A DNA stretch of 64,000 nucleotides from Fibrobacter sp. UWB11 (GCF_900143015.1 NZ_FSRT01000003.1:62001-126000), one strand, 5' to 3'. Positions 33,119 through 43,538 are shown, counted from the first letter of the stretch. Notes: generated by a model from the letters alone, not told the origin. Translations and numbers: made by a program.

Positions 33119-33547
33119 TTAAAGTTCTACGACTTCGGGTTTCTGGGCAGCGAACGGATGTTCGGCACCTGCAAAAATCTTGAGCTTCTTGATCATCTTG
33201 TGGCCAAGAGCGCTGTGCGGGAGCATGCCCCAAATGGCAGCTTCGAGCGGAGCAGTCGGGTGCTTTGCCAAGAGGTCGGCAAAGTTGATCCAGCGTTCAC
33301 CAGCAATGTGACCGGTGTGGTGGAAATACTGCTTCTGGAGAGCCTTGTTGCCGGAAACAGCAACCTTTTCAGCGTTGATAACAACCACGAAGTCGCCAGT
33401 ATCGACGTTCGGGGAATAGATGGCCTTATGCTTGCCCATGAGGAGACGAGCAACTTCGCTTGCAACGCGTCCCATCGGCTTGTCAGCTGCGTCCACAAGC
33501 TTCCACTTGCGAGAGACAGTCTTCGGGTTTACCGTAATGGTCTTCAT
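33119..33547 (-). CDS. rplM: 50S ribosomal protein L13
   Basis: The 142-residue protein shows WKLVDAADKPMGRVASEVARLLMGK, GDFVVVINAEKV and VWGMLPHSALG-like (AAIWGMLPHSALGHKMIKKL), the L13 core. L13 is an early 23S rRNA assembly protein. AGAGGATTTAC precedes the ATG. A sigma-70-like promoter lies about 60 bp upstream, and a 20-bp perfect palindrome beyond it. Confidence 0.97.
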   Translation of the reverse strand: MKTITVNPKTVSRKWKLVDAADKPMGRVASEVARLLMGKHKAIYSPNVDTGDFVVVINAEKVAVSGNKALQKQYFHHTGHIAGERWINFADLLAKHPTAPLEAAIWGMLPHSALGHKMIKKLKIFAGAEHPFAAQKPEVVEL

Positions 33548-33604
33548 GTAAATCCTCTAGTGAGTGAAATTCCAGGGCAAAGGCGCCCCGAGAAAAGCAA
33601 GGTA

Positions 33605-33633
33605 AATTTAGATGATTTTTCGCAAGGGTTCAA
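33605..33633 (-). promoter_or_regulatory. Promoter of rplM-rpsI
   Basis: Minus-strand TTGAAC (33628-33633), a 17-bp spacer and TAAATT (33605-33610) lie about 60 bp before the rplM ATG. Confidence 0.65.
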
Positions 33634-33683
33634 GGGTAAAAATGTGTATTTTTTGAAAAAAGTAGTGTTTTTGCGGGTTAAAC

Positions 33684-33703
33684 ATTCTATCAATTGATAG
33701 AAT
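33684..33703. promoter_or_regulatory. Perfect 20-bp palindrome upstream of the rplM promoter
   Basis: The half-site ATTCTATCAA is followed directly by its exact reverse complement. It begins 50 bp upstream of the -35 box. Gapless symmetry of this length suits a dimeric DNA-binding protein better than an RNA hairpin. No regulator can be named. Confidence 0.45.
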
Positions 33704-33727
33704 TATATTAATTAGTATAGTATTTTG

Positions 33728-33764
33728 GTTGTTAGTCAATGGTCTTTGGTCATTAGTCATTAGA
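33728..33764. repeat. TTAGTC/TTAG low-complexity repeat
   Basis: Units such as GTTGTTAGTC, TTTGGTCATTAGTCATTAG resemble the repeat at 8591-8624. Confidence 0.5.
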
Positions 33765-33776
33765 AATACGTCACTA

Positions 33777-33804
33777 GATGGGGCTAGTAGCCCCAACCTC
33801 TTCG
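33777..33804. repeat. GATGGGGC-GCCCCAACCTCTTCG repeat, copy 2
   Basis: Same palindrome and flank as 12838-12862, with a CTAGTAG-type centre. Confidence 0.65.
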
Positions 33805-33832
33805 GCTCGGTCATACCCATACGAGTATGGTT

Positions 33833-33975
33833 GCGACACTCGCCTTTTGAGGTTGTCTTCGACTCCGCTCAGGATGACACGTCCCTACCTTAGAACGAAT
33901 GTATTAATGGCGACCCCATCCCCATACGCGGATCATGCTCACATAAGTGCTAGTTGCATTCAAGGCGAGTGTCGC
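33833..33975. repeat. Repeat island bounded by a 14-bp inverted repeat
   Basis: GCGACACTCGCCTT (33833-33846) recurs as its exact reverse complement at 33962-33975. Between them lies CTTCGACTCCGCTCAGGATGACA-like sequence of the kind found as an interspersed repeat in several phyla. The gap 33548-34105 holds no gene; it contains the promoter, palindrome and these repeats. The remainder to 34080 includes partial GGGGTGACA and CGGGCATGACA repeat pieces. Confidence 0.5.
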
Positions 33976-34105
33976 GACAGGCTGCTTGCAGACTGTCATG
34001 ATTGAGCCGAAGATGCTGACGCAAAGCGTCAAAGCACTAAGTGATCAAAGAAAATAAATCCGGGGTGACAATCGGGCATGACAAAGCAACAATTCCGAAT
34101 TATCC

Positions 34106-35164
34106 TTACTGTTTACTCTTCTCCTTGCGCATGGAGGCGAGCGCTTTTGACTTGCGGCGGGCGGTTTCTTGCAGGTTCACGGCGACATCGAATTCATCGA
34201 CAATTTCGCGACCGAGAATTTCTTCGAGCACGTCTTCGAGACTTGCAATGCCCGCAATCGCACCAAATTCATCAACAACACCGACCATGTGCCCACGCTG
34301 TTTGAGGAATCGTAGCAACAGTTTGTCGGTCATAAGGCTATCGGGCACAAGTTGCATTGGACGCATAAGCTGACGAAGTTTCACATCGCGCTTGCCTTCC
34401 GCAAGAAGGTTGTACGCGTCTCGACGGAGCACAATTCCAATCCATTGATCCTTTTTTCCATCGTAAAGCGGAACTCTGGAAAACGGCCAGTTTCCACGTT
34501 CATCCAACGTCTCGCCAATCGTGCTATCTGCAGAAAGCGTAAAGACTACTTGACGGGGTGTCATCACACGACGCACAGGGAGCGACTTGAGCGAAAGAAT
34601 ATTCTTGATGACAAGTGCCTGCTGGCGGTCAATCACATCTTCTCGCAAACCAAGACTCACAAGGCTATTGATGTCTTCGATACTCACATCCTTCTTTTCT
34701 TTATCTTCGCGAGTCCAATGCTTGGTAAGCGTAAGGCAAAGCCAAATAATTCCAGTCCAGCTCAGCACTTTTGTAATGTAATAGAACGGCACAGCCACAA
34801 GTGGCGCACAGATTTTTGCCTGTTTCACACCAAGCGTTTTCGGAGTGATTTCGCCAAAGAGCAAAATGAGAATCGTGAGCACCACGGGAAGGAGCATCGC
34901 CTGCGAAGGAGTCAATCGCTTTACCGCAAGGGCTGTCGCCAAGGACGCACCTACAGTATTTGCAACCGTATTCACCACGAGCACCGATGCAATATAACGG
35001 TCGATATTATCCTTCACATGCTTGAGGTAACGCGCCGTAAATTTCTTTTGCCGTTCCAACAGTTCCACCGTCGAAGGCGGGACACTATAAAACGAAGCTT
35101 CAGTCACGGAGCAAAACGCAGAAGCCGCAAGACAACAAAAAACAGTTAAAGCAATTTCAAACAT
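34106..35164 (-). CDS. CNNM/DUF21-CBS membrane protein (hemolysin/CorC-like)
   Basis: The 352-residue protein has an N-terminal DUF21 membrane domain (about 1-180, four hydrophobic segments, including EASFYSVPPSTVELLE and the conserved FGEITPKTLGVKQA) and a pair of CBS domains (about 195-320, VRRVMTPRQVVFTLSAD and GVVDEFGAIAGIASLEDVLEEILG). It stops soon after, without the CorC_HlyC domain often found in larger relatives. The family is linked to magnesium or cobalt efflux in other bacteria. GGAGG precedes the ATG by 9 nt. Function here is inferred from family only. Confidence 0.85.
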   Translation of the reverse strand: MFEIALTVFCCLAASAFCSVTEASFYSVPPSTVELLERQKKFTARYLKHVKDNIDRYIASVLVVNTVANTVGASLATALAVKRLTPSQAMLLPVVLTILILLFGEITPKTLGVKQAKICAPLVAVPFYYITKVLSWTGIIWLCLTLTKHWTREDKEKKDVSIEDINSLVSLGLREDVIDRQQALVIKNILSLKSLPVRRVMTPRQVVFTLSADSTIGETLDERGNWPFSRVPLYDGKKDQWIGIVLRRDAYNLLAEGKRDVKLRQLMRPMQLVPDSLMTDKLLLRFLKQRGHMVGVVDEFGAIAGIASLEDVLEEILGREIVDEFDVAVNLQETARRKSKALASMRKEKSKQ

Positions 35165-35188
35165 AATTTCGCGCCTCCGGCGCAGTTA

Positions 35189-37486
35189 CTAATAACCATT
35201 AATCAACCCCGGTTCAATCGCCCAGAATTGCGTGCGTTCCATATCGCGGACAAAATCGCTCAACGCCTTTGTATCGGCAAACGGAACGATAAACGAATCT
35301 TCGGTATTCAATTGAACAAGTTCAATATCCGTGGATTTGGGGATATCGGCAAGTTTACGCACTTCGTCTAGTGCATCATCAAAACCGCCAAGTCCTTGCA
35401 CAAGGCCGGCCTCTTTTGCCTTCCAGCCCACCATCACGCGGCCACCGCCATACACGGAATCCACCACGGCCTGATTAATTCCAGTCGCCTGCGAAACCAC
35501 GCCCGTAAAGCGGTTGTAGAAATCATCCATGTATTCCTGGAGGGCTGCCTTTTCCGTGTCTGTCCACGGGCGAGCAAACGAACGAGCATCAGAATAATCG
35601 TTAGTCTTCACCGGTTCATTTCTTAGCCCTATTTTTTTCATCAAACCTGAAACATCAATTTTTCCGCCATAGATACCAATGCTTCCGACAATAGCAAACG
35701 GCTCTGCAATTATTTTATCTGCACCACATGCAATGTAGTAGGCGCCTGATGTTCCAATATTTCCGATACTAGCAACGATCGGAATATTAAACCGATTCAA
35801 GTTCTTGAGCGCACCCCAGATTTTATCGGATGCAATTGCATTTCCGCCCGGTGAAGAAATCCGCACAAGGAGCGCCTTCACGCCCATGCCAGGAAGTCTA
35901 CGCAAACTTTCGAGTACAGCCGTTTCCATTTTAGAATCAATCGTTCCATTGATATTCAACAATGCAACTTTCGTACGATGGCTCCAGCTTTCATCAAAGA
36001 TTTTCGTATTTGACGGAGACCATGTTCTAAATCCAGCATAAGGAGCATCTATTCCGAAGAATGTTTTTAAAGCATAGCTCGGCACTTGATCTATATAAAG
36101 AGTCGTATCTGCAAGGCCTGCTTTTTTCGCCCCTGTCGCAGTAATCACAGGTTTTTGAGCAAGTTCATCTAGTTTTTCCGTATTAACTGGAGTCGATCCT
36201 GTCTTAATCCGCGAAGCCAATCGCATACGAATCAATTCCCAAATATCCTTGTAAAGCGTCTCTACATTTTCGCGAGCATTTACCGACATGGAATCCGCCG
36301 TGTACGGTTCCACAGCAGACTTGTAAGCACCATGGCGCAAGAACTCGACCTTGACACCTAGTTTATCCAAAAATCCTTTGTAGAACGTAATTCCGCCGCC
36401 AAGCCCTAGCCACGTAAAATGTGCCGAAGGTTCCACTACAATGCGATCTACACTTGCTGCAGCCATAAGTACAGCTGGACGAACATCATCCATATACGCA
36501 ATGACAAGGCCCCCGCGAGATTTAAGCATTTTCACATAACGGTTAATCTCTTCAGAAATAGCCAAATTGCCAGTATACCCAGAGAAATCAAGCACGACAA
36601 GGCCTGCCGCCGGATCACGAAGCAAGTGTTCGAATAAATTACGAACCCTCATGAGGCCAATGGACGAAGGTTCAAAGAAAAGAAACTTCTTTTCCACTTC
36701 GGAAACTTCCATATTGAGCGGCACACGTATAATCTTCGCCGCATGGGAAGACTGCGGATTACGCGCCGAATGGAAGCCGATACTTCCGCCCTTCGGCAAA
36801 AAGTCATCCAGAATCTTGAGGGAAGCATCGACATGCCCGCCAAACGAAGTAGAAAGCGTGAGAGCGAATTCATCGTCATCGCCGTACAAGGGCATTTTAA
36901 AGCCAAATCGGTATCCGTAAAGGGATAGTTCCAAAAGCAAACGATGTTCCTTCCAATTTTCGACATCGTAACTTGCACTCAAGAAACTCCCCAAGCGAAG
37001 AGTCGCCCCTGCATTATGGATGCGCTCCATAGAAGCGGGCCCCAAATAAAGCAGATTATCACAGGAATAGCCAAGGGAAATAAAGCGGAACGGGCGAATC
37101 AAAATACCGGGAGAAAACGTCCACTCCGTCCCCGTAAAATCCGCACTGCGAAACGCCATAAAACGGCTGCCTAAAAAAGCACTTCGGTCAAAAAGCGGGA
37201 AACTATACGTCAAGTTCCAACGCGATTCGTCCATGCCCTTATCGTTAAAACGGTACTCAAACCCGGCACCCAGACGGTCCAAATTACCGCCAATCCGTAG
37301 CTCGGTAATGCCGTCATCGAATTGGTACGAGAGCAGCGCTCCCTTGGAATCAAGTGACGAAAGCCCCGCAGGGTTCCCGAAAACACCATGCCCACCATCT
37401 AGCGAAACAAAACCCGATTCGCCAGGAAGGTAAGCATAAGATAGCGCCGTAAGCGCAAAAAACGCAGCAATTATTTTTCTCATCAT
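35189..37486 (-). CDS. SppA-type signal peptide peptidase fused to an N-terminal barrel-like region
   Basis: The ATG at 37486 starts a signal peptide ([20 protein letters not shown]); the product has 765 residues. Residues about 20-245 look like a PorV/UPF0164-type outer-membrane barrel ([21 protein letters not shown], then strand-like [14 protein letters not shown] and GAGFEYRF). From about 255 on it is a tandem SppA peptidase. The catalytic pair known from E. coli SppA appears intact: Lys-389 in GAYKSAVEP and Ser-580 in [17 protein letters not shown], with GSIGIYGG after it. SppA cuts leftover signal peptides and is normally membrane-anchored; here the barrel-like part may place it at the outer membrane. 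Divergent from the polysaccharide locus. Confidence 0.8.
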   Translation of the reverse strand: MMRKIIAAFFALTALSYAYLPGESGFVSLDGGHGVFGNPAGLSSLDSKGALLSYQFDDGITELRIGGNLDRLGAGFEYRFNDKGMDESRWNLTYSFPLFDRSAFLGSRFMAFRSADFTGTEWTFSPGILIRPFRFISLGYSCDNLLYLGPASMERIHNAGATLRLGSFLSASYDVENWKEHRLLLELSLYGYRFGFKMPLYGDDDEFALTLSTSFGGHVDASLKILDDFLPKGGSIGFHSARNPQSSHAAKIIRVPLNMEVSEVEKKFLFFEPSSIGLMRVRNLFEHLLRDPAAGLVVLDFSGYTGNLAISEEINRYVKMLKSRGGLVIAYMDDVRPAVLMAAASVDRIVVEPSAHFTWLGLGGGITFYKGFLDKLGVKVEFLRHGAYKSAVEPYTADSMSVNARENVETLYKDIWELIRMRLASRIKTGSTPVNTEKLDELAQKPVITATGAKKAGLADTTLYIDQVPSYALKTFFGIDAPYAGFRTWSPSNTKIFDESWSHRTKVALLNINGTIDSKMETAVLESLRRLPGMGVKALLVRISSPGGNAIASDKIWGALKNLNRFNIPIVASIGNIGTSGAYYIACGADKIIAEPFAIVGSIGIYGGKIDVSGLMKKIGLRNEPVKTNDYSDARSFARPWTDTEKAALQEYMDDFYNRFTGVVSQATGINQAVVDSVYGGGRVMVGWKAKEAGLVQGLGGFDDALDEVRKLADIPKSTDIELVQLNTEDSFIVPFADTKALSDFVRDMERTQFWAIEPGLINGY

Positions 37487-37555
37487 TGATATAATAGAAA
37501 AATTGCTATCTTGATTAGCGAGTGAAGGAAATAATTTTAACACAGTGGTGGTTCT

Positions 37556-39652
37556 ATGGCTGCATCTTCTAAAAAAGAAGAAACTGACCTCTTTGATTTA
37601 TTAAAGGAATTCGTCAAAAATTGGAAAATCATGGTTCCGTGCATAATTCTTGCCGGAATTATTGGCGTTTTTGTCGCCATGTGGATTCGTCCGGTTTACA
37701 AGGTAGACGCCCTGCTCCAAATCGAATCCAAGAATAACAAGAGTGTCGGCTTAATGGGCGGACTTCCCAGCCTCTTTGCCAGCGCAAGCCCTGCTGAAAC
37801 CGAAATAGAACTCATTTACAGCCGTCAAATCATCGGCGAAGCTGTGGAAAAGTTGCGTTTACAATACACGGCAACACCGATAAACAAGATGGACAGATTG
37901 TTGCACCACGAAGGCCGCATGGAACTCAGCCAATTCGAAGTGCCTTGGAAATCCATCCCGAAGGATGAAAAAAGGGGACCTTGGATAGCAACAGCTGTAG
38001 ACAGCTCTTCATTCGACCTGTATGATCACAATAACAATAAAATCTTAACAGGAACTGTTGGACAAACATATAGAGTTCCTTACGCTGGAGACACACTCAT
38101 CTTTAGCGTATTCCACATGGATGCAACTGCCGGACAAAAATTCAAGCTCAACAAATTGGAACGTCTTGACGCTATTGCAAAATTCAAAAAGGCATTTGAA
38201 GTCAAGGAAAAGAGCAGAAAGACCGGAATCTTGGAATTCAGCTATCAGGACATCTACCCTGACCGCGCTACAAAAATCCTTAACGAGATTGCAACATCTT
38301 ATTTGAGACAGAACGTAGAACAGCGAAACGCCGAAGCACAAAAGACGCTTGAATTCTTAGAAAAGCAGCTTCCCGACGTCAAAGCCCAAATGGACAGTTC
38401 GCTACTCAAGTTCAACACCTATCGCAACAAAGTCGGTTCCATTGACATTGGTGCAGAAACGCAACTGATTTTGGAAAAGCGCAACAAGTTGCAGCAAAGC
38501 TTGCTGGACTTGCAGCAGAAAAAACAAAGCGCAGTCCGCCTTTTCCAGCCGGAACATCCGACCATCAAGACCTTGGAAGATCAAGAAAGCAACTTGAAAC
38601 GCGAGCTCGCAAGCAACTACGCAGCAACAAAGAAACTTCCGAATACACAGCAAGAAGTTTTGAAACTGACGAATGAAGTTGACATGAGTAAGCACATGTA
38701 CACCACCATGCTCAACAACATTCAACAGCTTAAACTCGTTTCTGCCGGTGAAGTGGGTTCCGTCCGCATTATCGATTTTGCCGAAGAAGTTTCCAGTCCT
38801 ATAAAGCCCAAGAAATCCATGATTGTATGCGTTGCTTTATTCATCGGTTTACTCTTTGGTACACTTATCATCTCGATCAAGAGCAAATTCAACAACGGTG
38901 TCCGAGATGCGAACTTTATTGAACGCGAAACAGGGTACAGCGTTTACGCCAAAGTACCGAAGGGGAACCCCAACGGAACTAAAGGCACTCGCCCGCTCGC
39001 TGTAGTCGAACCCGATGATGTGGCAATCGAATCGCTCCGTGCATTACGCAGTTCTCTTGAATTTAGCATGGAAGACGAAAGCAAATCCATTATTGGTGTC
39101 AGCGGTCTCATCCCTGGAGTCGGTAAAAGCTTTATTTCAGTCAATCTTGCAGCGCTATTCGCAGGATTAGGCAAAAGAGTCCTTCTCATCGATGCAGACC
39201 TCCGCAAAGGTCGCCTGCATAAAGAATTTGGAATCAAGCGCGATAAAGGACTTTCTCAGATTCTTTTACACACAGCAACTCCCGCTGAAGTCATCCGCAA
39301 AACGGAAGTTCCAAATCTTGAAGTCATGCAATGCGGCAACGTTCCGAGCAACCCCTCCGAACTGCTCGGTTCCAGGCATTACGCCGCCATGATCGAAGAG
39401 TTAAAACAGCAGTACGATCTCATCATCATCGATACTCCGCCGATAATGCTTGTTACTGACGCCGCTCTCGCCTGCCGCGTTGTATCTGAAATCGTTATGG
39501 TCATTGAGTACAACCGCCATAGCATTGACGCTATCAAGGATGGCATGAAGCAATTGCTCAAGGGCAACAACGACGTTCACGCAAGCCTCGTGATCAACAA
39601 GTACGAACACGGGCATAGCGATGGATACGGCTACAAATACGGGAAGTATTAA
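37556..39652 (+). CDS. Polysaccharide co-polymerase with BY-kinase domain (Wzc-type)
   Basis: GGTGG precedes the ATG. The 698-residue protein has a Wzz-type region with a transmembrane helix at about 25-45, a long periplasmic coiled region, a second helix at about 420-440 and a cytoplasmic tyrosine-kinase domain. Walker A is GLIPGVGKS (517-525), Walker A' [10 protein letters not shown] (about 543-552) and Walker [10 protein letters not shown] (621-629). The C-terminus has a tyrosine cluster (Y683, Y691, Y693, Y695, Y698), the usual autophosphorylation tail. Such proteins control chain length and export of capsule or exopolysaccharide. Wza and a Wzb phosphatase are not in the window. Confidence 0.9.
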   Translation: MAASSKKEETDLFDLLKEFVKNWKIMVPCIILAGIIGVFVAMWIRPVYKVDALLQIESKNNKSVGLMGGLPSLFASASPAETEIELIYSRQIIGEAVEKLRLQYTATPINKMDRLLHHEGRMELSQFEVPWKSIPKDEKRGPWIATAVDSSSFDLYDHNNNKILTGTVGQTYRVPYAGDTLIFSVFHMDATAGQKFKLNKLERLDAIAKFKKAFEVKEKSRKTGILEFSYQDIYPDRATKILNEIATSYLRQNVEQRNAEAQKTLEFLEKQLPDVKAQMDSSLLKFNTYRNKVGSIDIGAETQLILEKRNKLQQSLLDLQQKKQSAVRLFQPEHPTIKTLEDQESNLKRELASNYAATKKLPNTQQEVLKLTNEVDMSKHMYTTMLNNIQQLKLVSAGEVGSVRIIDFAEEVSSPIKPKKSMIVCVALFIGLLFGTLIISIKSKFNNGVRDANFIERETGYSVYAKVPKGNPNGTKGTRPLAVVEPDDVAIESLRALRSSLEFSMEDESKSIIGVSGLIPGVGKSFISVNLAALFAGLGKRVLLIDADLRKGRLHKEFGIKRDKGLSQILLHTATPAEVIRKTEVPNLEVMQCGNVPSNPSELLGSRHYAAMIEELKQQYDLIIIDTPPIMLVTDAALACRVVSEIVMVIEYNRHSIDAIKDGMKQLLKGNNDVHASLVINKYEHGHSDGYGYKYGKY

Positions 39653-39668
39653 TAAATCGAAAGATTTA

Positions 39669-40946
39669 TTATTTCACAGGTTCGAATTTACGGGCAATTT
39701 TCCTTATAAGCGGTCCGTTTAACCAATATAACGTTTTTTCATTGAACTTCGTTAATGTTGGCGTGACCACTTGATAAGGGTAAGAAGTTTCTCGATTGGT
39801 TACCAGCAATACTTTATTCACGTATTTTGACAAACGATCGAGTTCTTCCGTAGTCGGATCCGCCTTGACATAAATGCATTTGGCATTTTTCACGTTGAAT
39901 CTTTTCATGCCGTCGTTCCAACTTTCTAATGCAATTTTCCGGGAATCCAAATTTCGGAAATGTATTTCGATATCAAAGTTTTCAACGGCTGCCATCGAGA
40001 AGAAATCATCCAAATCATTTTGATGCTTTGATTCAGACGATCTAATAAACTTCAAATTAAAGTCTTTTACATAAGACAGGTTGTCAACAACATTGAAAAA
40101 GTCATCATCATAAAGGCTTACTTCCGTAAACGGAGAGTGCGATGATGTATTGCAAGAATGGTAGTAATAGTGTCCTAAAGGAATGTTTGAAATGATTGAA
40201 TAAGGATGCGTGAAATAAAAATATTTTTTATAAACCGAGAAAACACTTCTACCAAAAGTTTTCAGTTTGTTTTTTAAATCTCTTTTAATTTGAATGGGCT
40301 CTTTTTTCAACCACGAGCCCGCAAAGTGGTGAATCGAATACGTATTTTCGGTAACCTCAAGTTTTTGCGTATCCCAAGTCTTTGGACTAAACCAATCAAC
40401 AGGGAACACATTGACAACATCCTTGTCGTAATCAAATTCAGATTGATTTTTTATAAACCGCAATTCATAATTAGACTCAATGCACTTTCTAAAAATAGCG
40501 GGCATAGGAGTCATTTGCACGGCACCGTCAGCTGTTATAAATTCTCTGTCTTTGTAGCGATTGTACAAATCGTCTATCAGGCTCCAATGTTTTTCGCATC
40601 CCAAAGTTGCAGCCTCAATTCCCTTCGGCGTGTTTTCCATGCCAATGAAATAGGGCAAATGAAGCAAGTCATCGAACGATTTTAAAACTTCAACATCACT
40701 ATCTAGATATATGCCGCCATAATTGGATAAGGCGTAAAGTCGTATGTAATCAGCGGCAAAGGCGTACTTTCGTTTTTCGAACGCCTGGTCAACCCATTTG
40801 GCAGTACCTTTAGGAAATCTCTTGAAATCCCATTTCCAAATTTCATAATCGGGTAATTTTTCCTTCCATGAATTCATGCATTTCTGGATAGATTCTGGAT
40901 AGGGATCATCACTAAGCCAACAGAAATGGATTATCTTGGGGATCAT
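39669..40946 (-). CDS. GT32-like glycosyltransferase with extra C-terminal DUF1919-like region
   Basis: The first 220 residues are a GT32 (OCH1/capsular sugar transferase) domain: IPKIIHFCWLSDDPYPESI, WVDQAFEKRKYAFAADYIRLYAL and the DXD motif GGIYLDSDVEVLKSFDD. The C-terminal 190 residues (ISNIPLGHYYYH, then FFNVVDNLSYVKDF, NFDIEIHFRNLDSRKIALESWNDGMKR) resemble DUF1919, a family found in exopolysaccharide loci. The product is 425 residues. GGAGAATCC precedes the ATG. It converges on the Wzc gene with a 16-bp gap. The sugar transferred is unknown. Confidence 0.75.
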   Translation of the reverse strand: MIPKIIHFCWLSDDPYPESIQKCMNSWKEKLPDYEIWKWDFKRFPKGTAKWVDQAFEKRKYAFAADYIRLYALSNYGGIYLDSDVEVLKSFDDLLHLPYFIGMENTPKGIEAATLGCEKHWSLIDDLYNRYKDREFITADGAVQMTPMPAIFRKCIESNYELRFIKNQSEFDYDKDVVNVFPVDWFSPKTWDTQKLEVTENTYSIHHFAGSWLKKEPIQIKRDLKNKLKTFGRSVFSVYKKYFYFTHPYSIISNIPLGHYYYHSCNTSSHSPFTEVSLYDDDFFNVVDNLSYVKDFNLKFIRSSESKHQNDLDDFFSMAAVENFDIEIHFRNLDSRKIALESWNDGMKRFNVKNAKCIYVKADPTTEELDRLSKYVNKVLLVTNRETSYPYQVVTPTLTKFNEKTLYWLNGPLIRKIARKFEPVK

Positions 40947-40960
40947 AGGATTCTCCTAAT

Positions 40961-42502
40961 TTAAAAAACTTTTTCCTTTATCTTTTTCAACAAATAGGCG
41001 CGGTCTAGCTTAGACAAGATAATGTAAGCACCAGTAACTATGCACACAACCGTTACTAATGAGAAAGCCAAAGCCAGCTGAGCCCATGAGGTAGGTTCAA
41101 AAAAGTGCTTTATACCAAAACAAATTACCAAACATATGATAAAATAAGCTAGTGCCTTAAAGAGGTTTTTATAGAACGTAGTCTTTGGCAAAAGCAGGCA
41201 ACGAGCACCATACATAGGCAAAAATACAAAGCCTCTGATTATACCACAGAAAGAGCGGGTTCCGGCCAAAACGTACAACCTCATTTCAGAAGATTCGACA
41301 ATAAACATCGAAGCGAAAACAATCAAGAATACGGTGACGTTATTGCCTAACATGAACAGCGTAGAATACTTCAATTTATTTGTTATAGTGAATATATTCC
41401 AGAAAGATTCAAGAGGCAAAGTATACGCTAACGCAAAGGTACCTAAAATAGTAAGGAATATCAAATCATCAGCATTTTCGCTCGGGAGCCACAACCTATA
41501 GAATGAATCGCCATAAACATAAAGACACGTTAACGGAATCGCAGTAAAGAAAGACAGAATTCGAATAGACTTGTGACATTCATTGAGCAACTCGTCATGT
41601 TTCTTCTCGGCAAAGTACCTCGTCATCGTAGGCGCAAACACCGCGGATATCGACTGAAAGAGTCCTAAAATAATAACAGGAACATTTTTTGTAATTGCAA
41701 AATATCCCATTTCAATCATGCCAATATACAGGTTTGCAAGCAGCAAATCAAAGCCTTGACCGAGGATTTCACCTAGTCTCGAAATCAAGCTCCACACGCC
41801 CGATTTCAAAAGCTCTACAATTTTGCTAACCTCAAAGTTTTCTTTTTTTACACCAAGTTCTGGCGTTAAAACGCTTGTGAACCTATAGTTTGCAAACGCA
41901 GTGTATATAGTGAGAAGCATTCCTGCCAAACCAAGATACCAAACATGGGGCTTAAAGAAACTGAACAATAAAATCAGGGACAAAGCCTTTATTGCTGTTC
42001 CAATAATAGTACGGACATTACTTAAATCAAGTCTATTTTTTATAAACGTTGCGATAGTCCATGTTCCTGCGAGAAGGCCTATAATATTGTTTATCGCCAT
42101 AAGGGCAAACAACAATTTAACATCAAACACCAAATTTTCTGGTATATTGATGAGGTACTCTAGCCATACAATACACAAAGAAACAACGAACGTGATGACG
42201 AATGCAAGAATTATGTTCGAAAGGAATACCGAAGCATAATATTTATTGGCCTCATCGATATTCCCTTCACAATATTTAATGGTGATAAAACGTCCGACCA
42301 TTGAGTTCAAAGCAATAGTTATCAGACTTGTATAAGTAAGAATATTTGCAGACAATCCGATAAACCCGTAAGCTTCTGGGCCAATGGTTCTTACGATATA
42401 CGGAGTCAACCCAAAACGAATACCCAAACCGACGACAAAAGTTATTAACGATGCCGCCATATTGACAACGAATTGCCTGTTTTTCGATGAATGAGTGGGC
42501 AC
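40961..42502 (-). CDS. Wzx-like polysaccharide flippase
   Basis: The 513-residue protein has about 14 hydrophobic segments in the MATE/MVF-type pattern of O-antigen and capsule flippases. These carry undecaprenyl-linked repeat units across the inner membrane. It appears to begin with GTG at 42502; an internal ATG at 42460 is a possible alternative. It lies 14 bp upstream of the GT32-like gene on the same strand. The gene is markedly AT-rich compared with rimO or purD. Confidence 0.8.
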   Translation of the reverse strand: MPTHSSKNRQFVVNMAASLITFVVGLGIRFGLTPYIVRTIGPEAYGFIGLSANILTYTSLITIALNSMVGRFITIKYCEGNIDEANKYYASVFLSNIILAFVITFVVSLCIVWLEYLINIPENLVFDVKLLFALMAINNIIGLLAGTWTIATFIKNRLDLSNVRTIIGTAIKALSLILLFSFFKPHVWYLGLAGMLLTIYTAFANYRFTSVLTPELGVKKENFEVSKIVELLKSGVWSLISRLGEILGQGFDLLLANLYIGMIEMGYFAITKNVPVIILGLFQSISAVFAPTMTRYFAEKKHDELLNECHKSIRILSFFTAIPLTCLYVYGDSFYRLWLPSENADDLIFLTILGTFALAYTLPLESFWNIFTITNKLKYSTLFMLGNNVTVFLIVFASMFIVESSEMRLYVLAGTRSFCGIIRGFVFLPMYGARCLLLPKTTFYKNLFKALAYFIICLVICFGIKHFFEPTSWAQLALAFSLVTVVCIVTGAYIILSKLDRAYLLKKIKEKVF

Positions 42503-42666
42503 TTTCTATTACTCTTTATAAAACTCCAAATTGCAAACGCAAAGATAGCAAAAGACAAAAACCACGGCAAAACAAGCTTCCACATTAAGGCTATTTAGAT
42601 GGTCGCAACCAAGCCCCTAAGCCCACCCTTACATGGATAATAACTATATTTTAATTGAGGTTTTTC

Positions 42667-43533
42667 ATGTCAGCTCGCAAACACGCATTTCTTATTCTTG
42701 CCCATAGCAATCCCCAATTTGTAGCAAGATTAGTAAACAGCTTAGTAGCCCCCAATCACTATTTTTTCATACACATCGATAAAAAATCAAAGGAAGATTT
42801 TTCCTGCCTTAAGCAGATTCCAAACTGCACTTTTTTAAAGAAGCGCGTGAGCTGCAACTGGGGTGGTTTTAGCCTTGTAGAAGCAACACTAAACCTTTTG
42901 AAAGAAGCAAAAGCCGCAGATAACTTTTCCTACTTTCATTTACTTTCCGGTACCGACTATTTCTGCTCCACAAACGAAGCCTTCGATAAGTTCTTCGAAA
43001 ACAACACAAAGAGCTATTTAGAAATTAGAGACGGAAGCCAATTCGAATGGCGTCTTAAGATATACACATTTAACGACTTCATCAATCGAAGAGGCCGTTG
43101 GAAAAACATTCTTTGGCATACAGACGACATCCAAAAAAAGCTCATCCGTCATATTACCATTCGAAAGCCCCTTAAAGAAACGTTCTATTACGGATCGCAA
43201 TGGTTTTCCCTAAGCAATGAAGTCGTCGATTACGTATTGGACTTCTGCAAAAATAATCGATGGTTCGTTCGTCGCTTTTACTTAACTTTCGTGCCGGACG
43301 AATCGTTCTTCCACATGATTATCTTGAACGGACCTTTGGCAAACCAAATCGTCCCCAAGAATCTCCGCTTTATCGACTGGACCAGGAAAGTTCCAAAAGA
43401 ACCGCTTCCCCGCACTCTCGATATCAACGACTATAACGACATTATTCAAAGCGGATGTTTCTTCTGCCGCAAAATATCTACAACCAAATCGGCATCACTA
43501 ATAGACAAATTTGATGAATTGAGGAACAAATAA
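42667..43533 (+). CDS. GT14 family beta-N-acetylglucosaminyltransferase-like (core-2/I-branching type)
   Basis: GAGG lies 6 nt before the ATG at 42667. The 288-residue protein has HAFLILAHSNPQFVARLV, FFIHIDKKS, CNWGGFSLVEATLNLL, FHLLSGTDYFC and YGSQWFSLSNEVVDYVL, the motifs of the core-2/I-branching (GT14) family. It also has the VPDESFFHMII acidic motif. Bacterial members build capsule or adhesive glycans, often adding GlcNAc or xylose. It starts the rightward three-gene block. Confidence 0.85.
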   Translation: MSARKHAFLILAHSNPQFVARLVNSLVAPNHYFFIHIDKKSKEDFSCLKQIPNCTFLKKRVSCNWGGFSLVEATLNLLKEAKAADNFSYFHLLSGTDYFCSTNEAFDKFFENNTKSYLEIRDGSQFEWRLKIYTFNDFINRRGRWKNILWHTDDIQKKLIRHITIRKPLKETFYYGSQWFSLSNEVVDYVLDFCKNNRWFVRRFYLTFVPDESFFHMIILNGPLANQIVPKNLRFIDWTRKVPKEPLPRTLDINDYNDIIQSGCFFCRKISTTKSASLIDKFDELRNK

Positions 43534-43538
43534 TCAAT

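Noticed and set aside
33548..34105. Possible CRISPR or insertion sequence in the repeat-rich gap
   Set aside because: Repeats are not evenly spaced with unique spacers, and no transposase frame is present.
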